DNA from: Pseudoscleropodium purum
Taxonomy: Eukaryota; Streptophyta; Bryopsida; Hypnales; Brachytheciaceae
Direction: 5' to 3'
DNA: 64,000 bases
Assembly: GCA_963969395.1 (NCBI GenBank)
Contig: OZ017796.1
Location: forward strand, 15,874,501 to 15,938,500
Made by a program: the position numbers and the translations under genes. Positions 12,044 to 24,288 of the stretch are shown here, one piece after another; position 1 is the stretch's first letter, and each line of letters opens with the position of its first letter. The notes under the pieces are model-generated. The model searched no databases. It had not been told where the DNA came from and saw only the letters and a program-made list of their open reading frames with translations.

Positions 12044-13440
12044 CTAAACTAATCTATTACATTTTTGTGTATCTTGCATTTCATATGCCAAATTTTTAGT
12101 TCGTCCTAAACGTGAGTTTTTGATGCACATGAATTTGTGCATGATGCACGTCATTGGTCGAATGCACGTGTCATCATATGGAACAAACATATTGTTTTTG
12201 ATGAAATTCATACCGATGAATTCATCAATCATGTTTGATTCGTGGCCATTCATTGATATTCTTATTTGCTCATAATATGTTGCTACAAAATATACTTGAA
12301 TGTACCCTTCAAATTCATGTAAAAAAAGTTGAGTAATTCTACCTTTGAAGGATGTGCCTTGTGGATTATCATGTTTCACTACAATGTCGTCACTAATTTT
12401 ATAAAAAAATGTTGCCCATCATACATCTCTTATGCTTGTATATATATGGTGTCTGATTAATTTGCATGTGTGGATGCTGATGATGCAAATAAAAAGAAAT
12501 AGTAGCATTTGCTTGCTCTAGTCTATTTTGAAGAGGACTAATTATAATACCCTTTGTAATTGATGTGAAATAACAAAAACTCATTGGTGGATACTTCAAC
12601 AGCTCTACAATTCTTCCCTCTATGGATACTCTCAGGCAACCATTACCATGTGTCAATGGGCATATGGAATGATTAGCATATGGAATGATTAGCATGGTCG
12701 TCAAGAACTTCTTCAAAGTGCCAATATGATTTGTGTATTTCTATAAGTACTCTTTTCTGAAGTCTTCAAATTGTTACGTTCTTCATATTTGTATATACAA
12801 ACCTTTTGAAACAATGTTCGTGAACAATACTTAATGAATGTGGCCTCTACATTCTTTTGATTTGTATTCGTATTTGTACATTTTTGTATTTCTCATTCAT
12901 ATGGATAACACCAATACACATCACTATGTCCAAATCATCATACATCTTCCAAAATATGCCCTACTCTAACGACATGCTCCAACGATCTACCATTTGGACC
13001 ATCCAATTTTTCCCCAAGGATTCACCATTTCTGTGACAATTGATGAACTACAAGCATGACATCCTCTATCCAACCTTTTGACCTCATGTAGTTGAAAAAA
13101 TAATGAGCTATGTCCACAAGATACAATCCTTGCCTGCAATGTTCTATCAAATATTTTCCTTTGAATTTGTGTAGAATGATAGGTAATACCCATTGCACAA
13201 ATTTTTGATATTCCTTATTTGTATACATGTTATAATTGCTTATAGGATCATGTGGCCACTGGCTTTGTTTTAATTCTATTACACGTGCTTCTTTGATGGA
13301 CTTACAAGAAGACTTTACAATGTCTAGTAGTTTGCCTTTGCGTTCATGCTTTTCTATGACTTTGGCCTCTCGACCCTTTACACAAGGGGGCACAATCCAA
13401 AGTCCGTCGCCCTCCAAATTGCCTACATGGTAGCCCAACT
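12044..13440 (-). pseudogene. Decayed unknown coding region, probably transposon-derived
   Basis: Three open blocks on the minus strand follow each other: about 13022-13438, 12399-12716 and 12044-12379. They read like protein (for example DIAHYFFNYMRSKGWIEDVM, RVSIEGRIVELLKYPPMSF, MNGHESNMIDEFIGMNFI) but are separated by stops and frameshifts. I do not recognise the family, and there is no DDE, reverse transcriptase or integrase signature I can defend. A 17-bp tandem duplication of a CATATGGAATGATTAG unit occurs near 12659-12692. Its position in repeat DNA next to the 13839 element suggests a mobile-element gene. It could also be a dead host gene. Confidence 0.4.
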
Positions 13441-13838
13441 TCTATGTGGTGATGGCCTCGTGCTAGACTCTCAACCAAAGTTTGGGTTGCCACTTTGTGG
13501 TTACCCAAACTCTAGTCGAGAGTTCATCAAATTCTAACCATATATTACCATTTATTGTCATTTCTTTGGACTCTTGCCCAAAGTTTGGCCATGAACTCCC
13601 ATGGCCTCTCGACTTGGTTAGCCCATGTGTGAAGTGCCCCTTAGTCACTGGTTTTTGTGACTAGAGTTCTTAGTTTACCAAGAAGACATGCAAGTGCTAT
13701 GGAATTAACCACAAAATCATATCTGGAAGTTAATTGCATCTTCAATAAAGGTTTATTATTATTTTATGAACAATCTCCATCTTTGAAGATAATCTTTAGT
13801 CTATTTGTAGTGAGTGTTTCATGTCTAAATGTTTTTAA

Positions 13839-14682
13839 CCCCTAAACTTCCATGACTATGTTTTCACTCAAAAAACTCAAAAATTTCCATTTTTAGTACA
13901 AGTAGCAAATTTTGAAAAAAAAAAAATTTTTGACATACGTAACCATAGGATCTTGTACTGTGTAGTATAAAAAACATGTATTAAAATTTTCAGACATCTC
14001 CACCACGTGGATTGTAAGATACAAGCATTCAAATTCACTAAAATCAAATTTTTGGCCTACAAAATGCCAGGCAATTGTACTTCACAAGCTCACTTTTCTA
14101 TGAAAAAATGACCAAAATGATGGTGCTTCTTTGGATTCTTTTTCCTAGACAAGTTGTCTACATTTTTGAAAAATTTCTAATCATTTGGAATTGTACAACA
14201 TATAAGAAAAAAATAGTAAGTAGGTAGTAGTAGACAATGATTCAAAATATTAAATTATTTAGCATTAAAATATGGAATTGGAAAATGACACTCCCAATGG
14301 TTGAAGTGTTGTAATAAACAATTTACATCCTAGAATTTTATTTTTTTCAAAAATATTGAAAATTGGGTAAGATAAATGATTTCAATGTTTATTTTAGAGT
14401 AGGGAATCTATAACTGCTCGCAAACAAAAATTGTGAAGGTAAGAGGTTTCAATGCCATATAATATAGTTATGATTGGTATATGCAATCTAATTCTCTTCA
14501 CTTTGAACTCTTACATGTTGTAACCTTTTCTATCATAATTTCTGAAATTATTTCCACGCACTCTCATATTATTCTCCTGCAAGATCCAACTTATGTAAAA
14601 ATAAGAAATGCTTAAATTTTTATTGCTAAAATTGAAAATGTCAATTTCTAGTAGTTTTTGACTGAGAAAATGAACTTGAAGG
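13839..14682 (+). mobile_element. TTAA-flanked non-autonomous element C1 (844 bp)
   Basis: TTAA (13835-13838) precedes CCCCTAAACTTC. The right end is the decayed GAACTTGAAGG followed by TTAA (14683-14686). The interior aligns with the elements at 2812 and 4083, including GGATCTTGTA near the left and AGTAGGGAATCTATAACTGC inside. It is non-coding and more diverged at its right end than at its left. Confidence 0.65.
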
Positions 14683-14941
14683 TTAAAGTGTATAGTTACT
14701 ATGACAATAATTTCTAAGTGTTCAAAATTTCAAGCACAAATTTGGTGAGTTTGTAAAGAAGAAGAATTATAAAATTGTGAACCATTTATATAACTTCAAA
14801 TTTTTAGTTTCATTAAATACATAAATACATAAATAAAAATATTTGAAGTGCACAGATTGATAAACTAATAAATTTTATATTTTATAAAATATTGATGCTT
14901 TAGATTTGTAAATACAATTTTGTTTCTAGTATTCAACTTAA

Positions 14942-15847
14942 TGCTTCCAAAGTCATTTTTTTGTCAAAATCCACTTGAAATTGCCTTTTGTGCTACATTC
15001 ACTCAAGGAACTAAACTTTTATTTTATTATTTTCAAAATCTAATTGTAGGATCTTCTAGTTGACTTTTGCTAGATCGTGTGGTAAAAATTTTAGTAAGTT
15101 TGACCATTCAAATTAGAAGATATTTGCATGTGATTTTGGAATTTATTTTTAGGACATTAGACTGCAAATTCAAATGACTATGATGGCCATTTATAGAAAC
15201 ATTTTCTACTACAAACTTTGTTTTTCAAAATTTTTATGTTGAAGAGTAGATTTGAGAGTGCAAGAATTTTTTTAAAAGAAAACACATCTCATTTTCATTC
15301 TTGAAGAAATTGTTAAGTAGAAGTAGATTTGAGATTGGAAAAAAAAATACGTCATTAATGACTCTTACATGGAATTGGAACGTGATAATTACAATAGTGA
15401 GATTGTTCTAGAAAGGAAACTAAACCTTGTCATGCAATTTTTTTTGAAGAATTGTAAAAATTGCATTAAAAAATGAATACTAGAAGTTATTTTTCTTATA
15501 AATATGCTTGAATGGCCCACAAAACAAGACTATCCATAACTTTCTAATAAGAAATCCAAATGGAATGAATCAAAGGTTTATATGTATATACAAATATACT
15601 CTATGATGAATAAAATACAAAAAAATTTAATTCATTATTTTGTGGATTTAAATTGGTATCCACAATCTTTTGTTCTACGGTCATTATGGTCCACCTTTTC
15701 CTTCTAAGGATAGATTGAAATAAAAATAAAATATCGTAAAAGCTCTTGATAAACTATTGAACCACAAAAAATTTCAATGCAAATTGAAAATATATGAAGT
15801 AGCCCTGACTTGAAGTATTTCCAAGGAGACACTTGGGAGTTTAGGGG
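14942..15847 (+). mobile_element. TTAA-flanked non-autonomous element C2 (906 bp, second subfamily)
   Basis: TTAA (14938-14941) precedes a decayed TGCTTCCAAAGTCATTTTT. The right end is TTTAGGGG followed by TTAA (15848-15851). The interior matches the element at 56037-56956, not the 2812 group: ACTACAAACTTTG, GTAGAAGTAG and AACAAGACTATCC-TAACTTTC occur in the same order. It is separated from the 13839 element by about 250 bp. It is non-coding. Confidence 0.65.
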
Positions 15848-15851
15848 TTAA

Positions 15852-18800
15852 AAAAATATTTATTTCATATCAAATACGTACTACAAATTGATGGTAAAAA
15901 GGGTTATCTTAAGCTTCATATGACAATAGAAAATAACATGTTTGCATTGACAAAAGGATTATTTTTTTTAAAAAATTTGATAATAATTACAATGAATCAA
16001 AATTATGAAAATTTAAATTTCAAATAATTGAAATCCTTATTTAGTTTTTAATAAATGAAAACACTTGTGCATTTGGAGATTTTTCTTTTTCTCGTTTCCA
16101 AAGTTCTTAAATTGTGAATTATTCAAATGAGTGGTCATACATTTCCACATTTTATTAATATACTAGCATGTGTTCAAACTTGCATATATAAAATGTGTCA
16201 AATATTTTTGAGTTCACTAAATTAAAATAATCCGTACTTCTACATTTTCATTGCTTACAGAACTTCTAATAATGTAACGAGCTTGTAGGTGGCAATTGAC
16301 GCAATTGGATTCATTTGATTCATGTAATCTTAATGTATGACCAAGGTGCAATTTTAATTGTTGAACAAGTGTTTGGTATTGATTGCTTTGTTTGTCACAA
16401 AGACATGTATTATTAGAGAGTCATATTGAATGAGTTTTAAAAGGGTATGGCAGAATCTTGCAAAAGAATCCTTGTTTCTCAAAATGAGATACTATGGGTG
16501 GATTTTCAACATTTATTCATTCTTTCTTTGGTTGCTAGTTTCTAAATTGGTATATTTTCCATTAGAAGATTCTATTTAAATTTATTTAAATCAAAGACAT
16601 TTCAAATTTGGTAGATTTTATAGGAAATGAATGATGCAATTCATTTTCATTTCAACAATCAAAGGTAACATAGTCTACATATTTAATTAAATTATTCTTA
16701 TTAGGTGGTCAATTAGAGTAGTTATCATTTGAATTTCAGAATTTCATAACTAATTCCACAAAGATCCAATTAATATGAAAGGACATGGATTACATTCCAA
16801 TTGTACTAGTCTTTTATGGAAAATTTACTAGAAAATGTTGCAAGACGTTTCACCTCTCCAAAATTGAGTTGGAACTCTAAGGTAGGAAGTTGTCAAATGA
16901 AGCAGGCTCTAAAACGGAGCCCTACCTTAAAAATAGAGTATATGAACATTTTACTTTTTCATTTAGAATGAACATTTTGGGAGGTGCTTCACTTTGAAGC
17001 CCTATGCCATTTCAACTTCAAAATTTATAACTAATTTTATAAAACGTCAAAAAATATGAAACGACTACGATAAGATGTTTGTCAAGGAAAATTTAATGTA
17101 ATTTTTTTCAAGATGTTTGACCTCTAGAAATTGAGTTCTAACCATGAAATGCTTCATTTGAGAACCTCCTACCTTAATTCAACCATTACTTTGAGCCAGG
17201 AACCTTCCTCCGTACCAAGACGTCCCTATCGTCGTGGAAGTCAACTCTGCATGCATGCCAAGTGGTCTTCTCTCTATACTCTGGGTCGGTCTGTAGTTGC
17301 TCGCAGTTGCTGTGGTCACCATTTGCTATCTGCAAATCGCCACGACCCTGAACATAGGTATGCAATGTTGGTTCCTTCTTCAAATTATTGATCGCGTTTT
17401 TGCCCGTTTAGGGTTTTTTTTGAATGCGGAATTCTACAGTTTGAGAGTTTGTTATGAAAATGGGGTGCTACTTAGGGTCTCTTTCGAATGCAAAGTTCTA
17501 GAGTTTGTTATGGAGATTGGGCTCACATGCACGTAGCAATAATCTCTCTTTCTAGGAATGTGAAGTATTGCAACCTCTCAAAGGAAATCAAGACAATCTT
17601 TTGGGAAGAGTGGTGTCGTGGTTTAGGGTCAAAGACTTCAAGTTGAGTTGCTTCGACTTCTTTTGGTTGCTCCAGATACCCAATCTCAACCTTTTTTTAA
17701 ACTGAAATTGGCAATTCAAGACTAGTATAATGTGAACATGGAAGGTGCTAATTGTCTTTTCTCTTCAAAACACTCTGTGGTTGTCATTTGAGAATCATTT
17801 TTTAGACGTTAAAATCTCATTATGACTTATAAACCTTGATTTTTAGTAGAGTGGATTGCAGCACTACCGTTAAGTTTGGTGCAAAACCCTGTTCTCTTTA
17901 AATTGCATTTGCAACCAAGCTTTCTAGTCTTTGTAGAATGCTCCTTCCTTGTATTCACCATGGATAGGACTTCTTCTTCTCAAGGAGAGAATGTGACATT
18001 TTAGGGTCTTCTAGAAGCGACTGTAGAACAGAAGCTGCAAGGATTTGGCGGCTTGTGATGGTGAGAGCAACCAGTTTGCAAAGGTAACCAACACCCTTTG
18101 CTCTTCCTCTTGAGAGATTGCAACTGTAAGATCAAAACCATTTAGTCGTCAAAGTAATGCAATCGTCAGCAATTTGGGAGCTTCATTTGGTGCAGCATTG
18201 TTTTTCATTTTTTTTTTGCTAGTGAATCTGAAGGGTCTCTGAAATCATGAAAGCCCTTGAAGATATTATGAAGCTAACTTTGGAGCAGCTAGATTGTGAT
18301 CTTCTCTCTTTGAGAGGACTTATTTTAGTTTGATGTATGTAGAGAAGAGGGTATCCTTGTCTTTTGAATGTTCATAAATTGAGCAATGTCCGTATTGTTA
18401 CGTGAAGATAGGTGGATGCTCGATGACGTTGAAAGAACCTCCAACAGTAAAGCCAGTAAAGTGAAGGTGGGCAGTCATAAAGTTCCCCATCAACTTGAAG
18501 CTGGCGAGAGAACGGTAATAATAACGAGAGGCGTACTTGCGTAATTGTTGTGTCCATTTCTGTCATAGAAATTTTTGCCCAAACTGAGATACAAAATGCA
18601 AGTTTACAAGTGCACCACAATGCACATGATTCGTGATTGTAGAAATGGTCCACCATAATAGAAAAACACCAAATTCACTGAATGGAATCAAAAGGACGAT
18701 TAAGGAGAGGGACGATTTGAAACGTTTACATCGGAATATGTTAGGGTTAAACAAATAATTATGCATCTCACTAGAGAACCGATCCTCTTATCCTCTTCTT

Positions 18801-19551
18801 AAGGTATGCACACGTATAATTGATACTCATTACAACTGAGCATAGTTTCTATTATAAAACATACAACATTTTTATTAAATTTTATTGGAAATTGAAAGAG
18901 GATTGCAATGCACTTCGGCATGCATTATGTGAAACCATATGAATAAACTACAAATTTTCAAGGTGACTGGGAAGGAAACACATTTCTAACATGTAATTAA
19001 CGTCTTTGATTCACAAGAATGTAAATTATCTCTTGGAACTTCAAACTTTTTCTTGGTTCTGCAGGCTGAAGACAGAGCACTTGGCCGAGGACAGAAGAAT
19101 TCTATGAACATCTACATCTCTGTTTCTAAGGTACTTCCCTTTATTTTCTCTTGTAGTTCATTGATTCTGAGGCCTAATCACGTTGTACAAGTAGGAAGTG
19201 CTTTTAACGACGTGCTTGTAGTCATCATCTCGTTACTCTCTCGTTGAATAGGGGACAACTGACGTTAAGCGGTGGCAGTCATGGATTATTAGTGAGACAT
19301 GACCTAATTCCCTTGACATTTCTGATAGTGTTTTAGCATGCTGTAGTCCATCTTTGTAGTTTTTTAAGGATAATACCATATGTGCATTCACTATTTGCAA
19401 TGCAGTTTAGAGTTCTAGTAGACTATTTTCTAATAATATATCCTTGTGGAAGGTCACTGCAATGTCAATTGTCGATATTATGTCTGATGTGATTTTTGAT
19501 CAATATGGGCATTGCACTCACTTCCAACCAATTATTTCTTGTATTTTACAG
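15852..19551. other. Intergenic DNA leading into the dynamin pseudogene
   Basis: Bases 15852-17100 are AT-rich with no gene. From about 17100 to 19300 base composition is more even and gene-like, and some segments have splice-site-like edges (for example 19065-19130 between TCTGCAG and GTACTT). I could not match any of it to a protein family. It may hold further decayed exons or leader sequence duplicated together with the dynamin fragment. Confidence 0.4.
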
Positions 19552-19763
19552 AGTTCAGGAAAGTCTTCTGTCTTCGAGAGTATAGTCAGATGTGATTTTC
19601 TTCCTCGGGATTCTGGTAAGCAACTTGGAATGCCTGCCATAAAAAATTTATAATATTTGGTACTTATTCGACAACTATGTCAATTGTTAGAGGAAGTAAA
19701 TGGGATGTAATTCCTGATTCATTTCTAGAATAATGTCTCTTTCTATTGTCCTCAATGTAGTTG

Positions 19764-19798
<35 letters not shown>

Positions 19799-20369
19799 GA
19801 TATTTAATCTGTGTGTTGAATACCACTCTCGCGGAGCTCTCAAACTCTATTATTTCTAGTTTTTAGTTAACTGAATCAACTGTTTTCTGTGTTACAGTCA
19901 TGGTTACTAAGGCGACCATTAGTCTTGCACTTGCATAAACTTGAAGAAAAATCTCACAAGTATGCGGAGTTCCTTCACATGCCCTAGAAGCGGTTTACAG
20001 ACTTCGGTATGTGATGTCAATGCACTTCCATAAGCTTATTAACGTAGTTCATATTGAAGGGGTATTTTATGCTTGTATTCCTTACTGTTATTGTTGAGCA
20101 AGTCAGATGGTATCGTCTTTGATTGGTCTTAGATATCAACAGTTGTAGATGAGCTTTATTTACAAAATTAGTGTGTGCCAATGGATGTCTCCTTTGCAGC
20201 TGTTGTAAGGAAAGAGATTTCGGATGAGACAGAACGAATTACTGGGCGCGGCAAGGGGATCTCTGTTGTGCCAATTCATCTGATTGTGTATTCTCCTAAT
20301 GATACAATCTTGATCGAGAGCCTCGAACGTGTTTCAACCATGGCAGATGGAGCTGAAGTTTCATTAGAG
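19552..20369 (+). pseudogene. Dynamin-related GTPase (DRP1-like) pseudogene fragment
   Basis: Three exon-like blocks with intact GT-AG borders encode part of a dynamin GTPase domain: 19552-19615 (SSGKSSVFESIVRCDFLPRD, the G1 P-loop), 19898-20006 (RRPLVLHLHK, KYAEFLHMP) and 20200-20369 ([29 protein letters not shown]). The gene is broken. One extra base in block 2 (ACTAAGGCGA) shifts the frame, a TAG at 19985-19987 replaces a basic residue before KRFTDF, and the DLPG motif (G3) that should follow SPN is replaced by ESLE. Nothing of the G4 motif, middle domain or GED follows. Retained introns show a DNA-level duplicate and not a processed copy. Functional plant DRP1 proteins act in membrane scission at the cell plate and plasma membrane. 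Confidence 0.8.
19766..19796. repeat. TA microsatellite
   Basis: An uninterrupted TA dinucleotide run lies in an intron-like segment of the dynamin pseudogene, between the G1 block and the RRPLVL block. Confidence 0.9.
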
Positions 20370-22084
20370 GTAAACAGTTGGTCCACTTTTCTGACTGTGG
20401 GTTGAAGGTTGTTTCAATATTATAATTCTTTAGTAGCTTTTTGTGTTGAAGGTGATTAGTAAAAGTCATGGTTAATAAAATGTTTGTTCTACTTGGTAGG
20501 TACAGTGACTATTAGGAGCTATGAAGAAATGCCACAAGCTTTGGTTTCTCATGTCTACAGAGTTGCCAAAAGATGACGTGTCCAACTGTTAGATTTTTTG
20601 AACATCTGAAGAATTTTGTGTCACTTCACTCTGGAGCTCTCTATTTTGCAATAAAGTGTGCAATACGCACCTACTATTTTGTCCATTTTCAAGCATTTTG
20701 TCAATTCTTAATTTCATCCAATCCACAGATTTCCATCTATTGTATTAGTGTGCATGAATTCATCCCTTTTAAATTTATTTCATCCACATGTGATGATATT
20801 CATCTAATTCAAGTAATGAATTTCATTCATTCATGTGAAATAATTCTTCCAATTTTGAACAAAGATTCATCCAAATTTGACAAAAATTCATCCAAAATCT
20901 GCTCGTCATTCATCCATATTGTTACTTGTCAATTGCATTTAGCCCCCCCTAATGCGTACAAAAAATGGGCTAAAGGGTGGGGTGGGGGTGAAATTTGCTC
21001 CCCCCCAACTTGTGCCGTAGTGCTACGGGGGGACTAAAAGGGGGGTGGAATTCTTTCTGGGTTAGCCCAGGCTGAACCACCGAAAGCTCCCAGTCGAATG
21101 CCAACTGCTGCACCACAGAAATCAAGTCCATTTGGGGGAAGAGATCGAGTTTGGCCCTTTCCGTGAGTCCAAGGTGACAGAGCTTTTCTTTGGCAATCCA
21201 TCAGGACTTCTGATTTCGATCAGTCCTCCTCAGATCCGTACGTGTACACATCTACTGTACCAAACGGTTAATTTGCAATTTTATAATCTGCTCTAGAGTT
21301 GTGTGGGAGAGTGCTTGCCGATGGATTGCCAGTTGGGCGTTCAATCTGCCTGTCTGAATCGGTATTTGCAGCCAACTGAACCTGTTTTTCACATGATTCA
21401 AACAGCTGAAAACTTCCGCCTATTGCCCATGAGTGATACATCAGGATTGCATCACCCACTTGGGACTTGCAATCATCCACTTGGGACTTGCATGACCCAA
21501 GTGGGTCCAGAGTCACGACTTTTTTCTCACAGGCACAGGCACATCCTTTTAGGCTTGTACTCCCCATGCTTTGCTTTGATTGTATTGGTACATCTTGTGT
21601 AATCATTTTTCAAGTTTTGGTGATGCTTTTTGGTCCAACTCTAGGTGTTGCATTTTGGGTATTGTTGAATGTGGGTGTATGTACCATTTGTACTAGTCCA
21701 ATAGTTCTTTTGAATTTCAACATTGATTGTCAACAACGTCATTGACAACAGTTACTACGCTGCTCTCAAGATGAAGTTTTTCTCTTGGGTGCAAATGAAA
21801 TGAACCCATGCTAGAGTTTTGTGTTCAACTAAGTGTGCAAACCAATCATAGATAGAGGTGCCCAATCAAGTTCATAATGTATCAAGTGTATATGAATCAA
21901 TGATTAAAGACATTACGAAATTTCGCATAGTAAATGAATATCAATTTTGAAAATGTATATAATCTTAACTCCTAAGCACTCAAACATTCATTGAGTAGAT
22001 GATGGATGTGGTGAAAAGTGCTCATCTACACCTTCATTTTGTAAATATATCAATGGAAAGAAAAAAAAAATGCTATATAGGAAT
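20370..22084. other. Intergenic DNA with a GC-rich repeat
   Basis: Bases 20640-20930 are AT-rich with several scattered ATTCATCCA words. Bases 20937-21060 are strikingly C- and G-tract rich. Bases 21030-21110 are shared with the minus strand at 9310-9400. Around 21462-21510 the word CACTTGGGACTTGCA occurs twice in tandem, followed by an inverted CCAAGTGGG. No gene is recognised. Confidence 0.45.
21030..21110 (+). repeat. GC-rich repeat, second copy
   Basis: GACTAAAAGGGGGG, TTAGCCCAGGCTGAAC and AGCTCCCAGTCGAATGCC match the minus strand at 9310-9400. It lies directly downstream of a strong poly-C/poly-G stretch. Confidence 0.45.
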
Positions 22085-23290
22085 CAATGATAATAAAAGC
22101 TATATGTCAAAGGACTTTCAATTATTTGTTGGAATTAAAAATTTTAAAATTAATTTTATTATCTTTAGGTCAAACAATTAGAAGTTAATAGTAAAGAGAG
22201 TGTGCTTTTAGAAATTGTAGCAATTGAGATTTTGCAATCCATTGTTGTTTGAGGTTTACACCAAAGTCCTATTATTTCAATCTCAAACTTTTCTAAAAAT
22301 CAACTTCATAATGTATAAATGTTACTAAAATGCTCGACTATTTTACATAGCTTTTATACCAACTATGCATTATTTGAAATATTTATAACTTTACATAAGA
22401 ATTATATCTTTAAGAAAAAAAATCATAGAAAATTATAGGAATCAGGATTTTTTGAATTCTTTGAACCTTTCATTTAAAAAAATTTGAAAAATCTCCGTTA
22501 ATAAAGAAATGTAGTATATAATACGATTTTAAATTGTAGAAGTCATACAAAATTATGAGAAGAGTCTTCGGTTGTTTCATGATGTAGGAATAGATTAATA
22601 GTGTTGTGATTAATTGGTGATTAAGCTTAGCAATGTTTATATATAATTTGTCCCTTTTTGTAGTTGACAAATTTTGTATTAGGAAATAGAAATAAGGGAA
22701 GAACTATTAGAGTCAAGTCAACCTCCAAGAATCTATAAGGATAACTAGAAATTTAGTAATTGTATAAGAAATTCAATAATGATGACTTTATCATTTCCTA
22801 TAACTTAAAAGTTGAAAAATATAATATTTTTTAACATAACATGTTTTTCAACTTTTAAACATTAAGATTAAATTATTTTGATAATTTAAAATTTGAAAAT
22901 ATATAAACAAAGTTCATAATTTTTTTAGGTTATATATTTATTTTTTCAAGTTGATAGGCTTGCAAAATAAGACACTTAGAATTTATAAATTTATGCATTT
23001 CAAGATTTAATTTTGAAACTTCAAATTGGTTGTCATTGCTAGTAGTATGAAGGACATCAAAGCCCTTGTGTAAAATAATACAAAACCTCTCTATCCGTTC
23101 AAAATATTCATAAATCAATTATTGCAATGTAGAAATAACACTAAACCTCTCTATCTATTCAATGTTCATTGCAATTAATGTAAGAATAATACTAAATCTC
23201 TTTATCCAATCAAAATATTCATAAATCAATTCTTCTTTTGTAACCTTCCAAGTTTTATTCTAGAACAATAGATGACTTTATTATGTTTAC
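22085..23290 (+). repeat. Dispersed AT-rich repeat, copy 2 (no insertions)
   Basis: This copy aligns with 2325-5385 but lacks both 902-bp elements. The sequence TAGATTAATAGTG (TTAA at 22595-22598) is the uninterrupted equivalent of the first insertion point. The second empty site is near 22951-22960. The spacing between the two sites (about 350 bp) matches that in copy 1 once the first element is removed. It is non-coding. Confidence 0.75.
23070..23235 (+). repeat. Three-copy tandem repeat, about 55-60 bp unit
   Basis: The unit core AA-ACCTCTCTATCC-TTCAAAATATTCATAAATCAATT occurs three times in succession with small changes. The homologous place near 5095-5150 has one unit, so the array arose after the two repeat copies separated, or contracted in the other. 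Confidence 0.6.
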
Positions 23291-23300
23291 TAAAGAAACA

Positions 23301-23604
23301 AAAAATGCATCTATTGGTTTGATAATTGAAGCATTTTGGTGACTACCTTAGTCATGGGGATGCATCCTTTTAGGGTTAAAAAAATGCTTTATACCAAATA
23401 CACAATTCAACATAACCACTCTTGTACTTTCTCTATCCCTATATCATGACTTTTGGGTTGAGAAATGAACCCTGTAAGGACACTACAAATCTAAAAGGTT
23501 GGATGGATGACTTCATTGTAAATACAAAAAATGACCTATTGATTCAATAATTGAAGTATTTTAGTGACTACCTTAGTCATAGGGGGCTATGCCCTTCTAG
23601 ACTA
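23301..23604 (+). repeat. Pair of imperfect direct repeats (about 75 bp)
   Basis: The segment at 23301-23376 (ATTGAAGCATTTTGGTGAC, TACCTTAGTCATGGGG) recurs at 23526-23604 (ATTGAAGTATTTTAGTGAC, TACCTTAGTCATAGGGG). Both end in a CCTTTTAGGG- or CCCTTCTAG-like word. They could be the two ends of a small duplicated element. Confidence 0.5.
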
Positions 23605-24288
23605 TAAGGATGTCGCAAACCAGAGTGGTTCAATGAATAACAAAGAATCCTTCTATATACTATAGAATTACATATGTTCATCATCAGAATGATGTGAAAA
23701 AAAAAAAAAGTCTTGTATAGTAGTTTAACCTCCAATGAGTGCTCTTAAGAATTTTTTAATATATGATTCACACGGTACCCAAAAGAATGATTTCCAAGGG
23801 GACCAGCCCGTCCCGGCCTTACATTACAGGGTTAAGTTGGGGCAATAAAAATTTAAAAAACTGTTGTGATTTGAGAAGCACACGTGGCGAGCACCCAATC
23901 CTCCGCTTACCTTCCACTCCTTCCAATTCCAACCTCTGCCACTAAAGCTTTCTCCATCTTGCAGAAGATTCAATCTTTGTAATTGTTTGCCATTGTTATC
24001 CATTCTTTGAACTCATTCCTGCATCACAGAGCACTCTTTTCAATCTTCTTCAATTGCTGTTTCTTGAGTATGTTATTGCAACACTCCTCAATTTGCATTC
24101 CTCGAATTTTCATTCCTGTGCGCAGGGTTGTTCTTACACGTTTTGCTTACATCTCAGTAGGCCGGAATTTGTGTAGCAGTGTGTTAAAATTCAGCTATGG
24201 ATGCATTCGTCTCAGACTGTCATCCTTCTTTGGGTTGGCGTTCCATTCACTGAGCTACACTTTATGCTGGATTTTGATTTTGTCAGGC

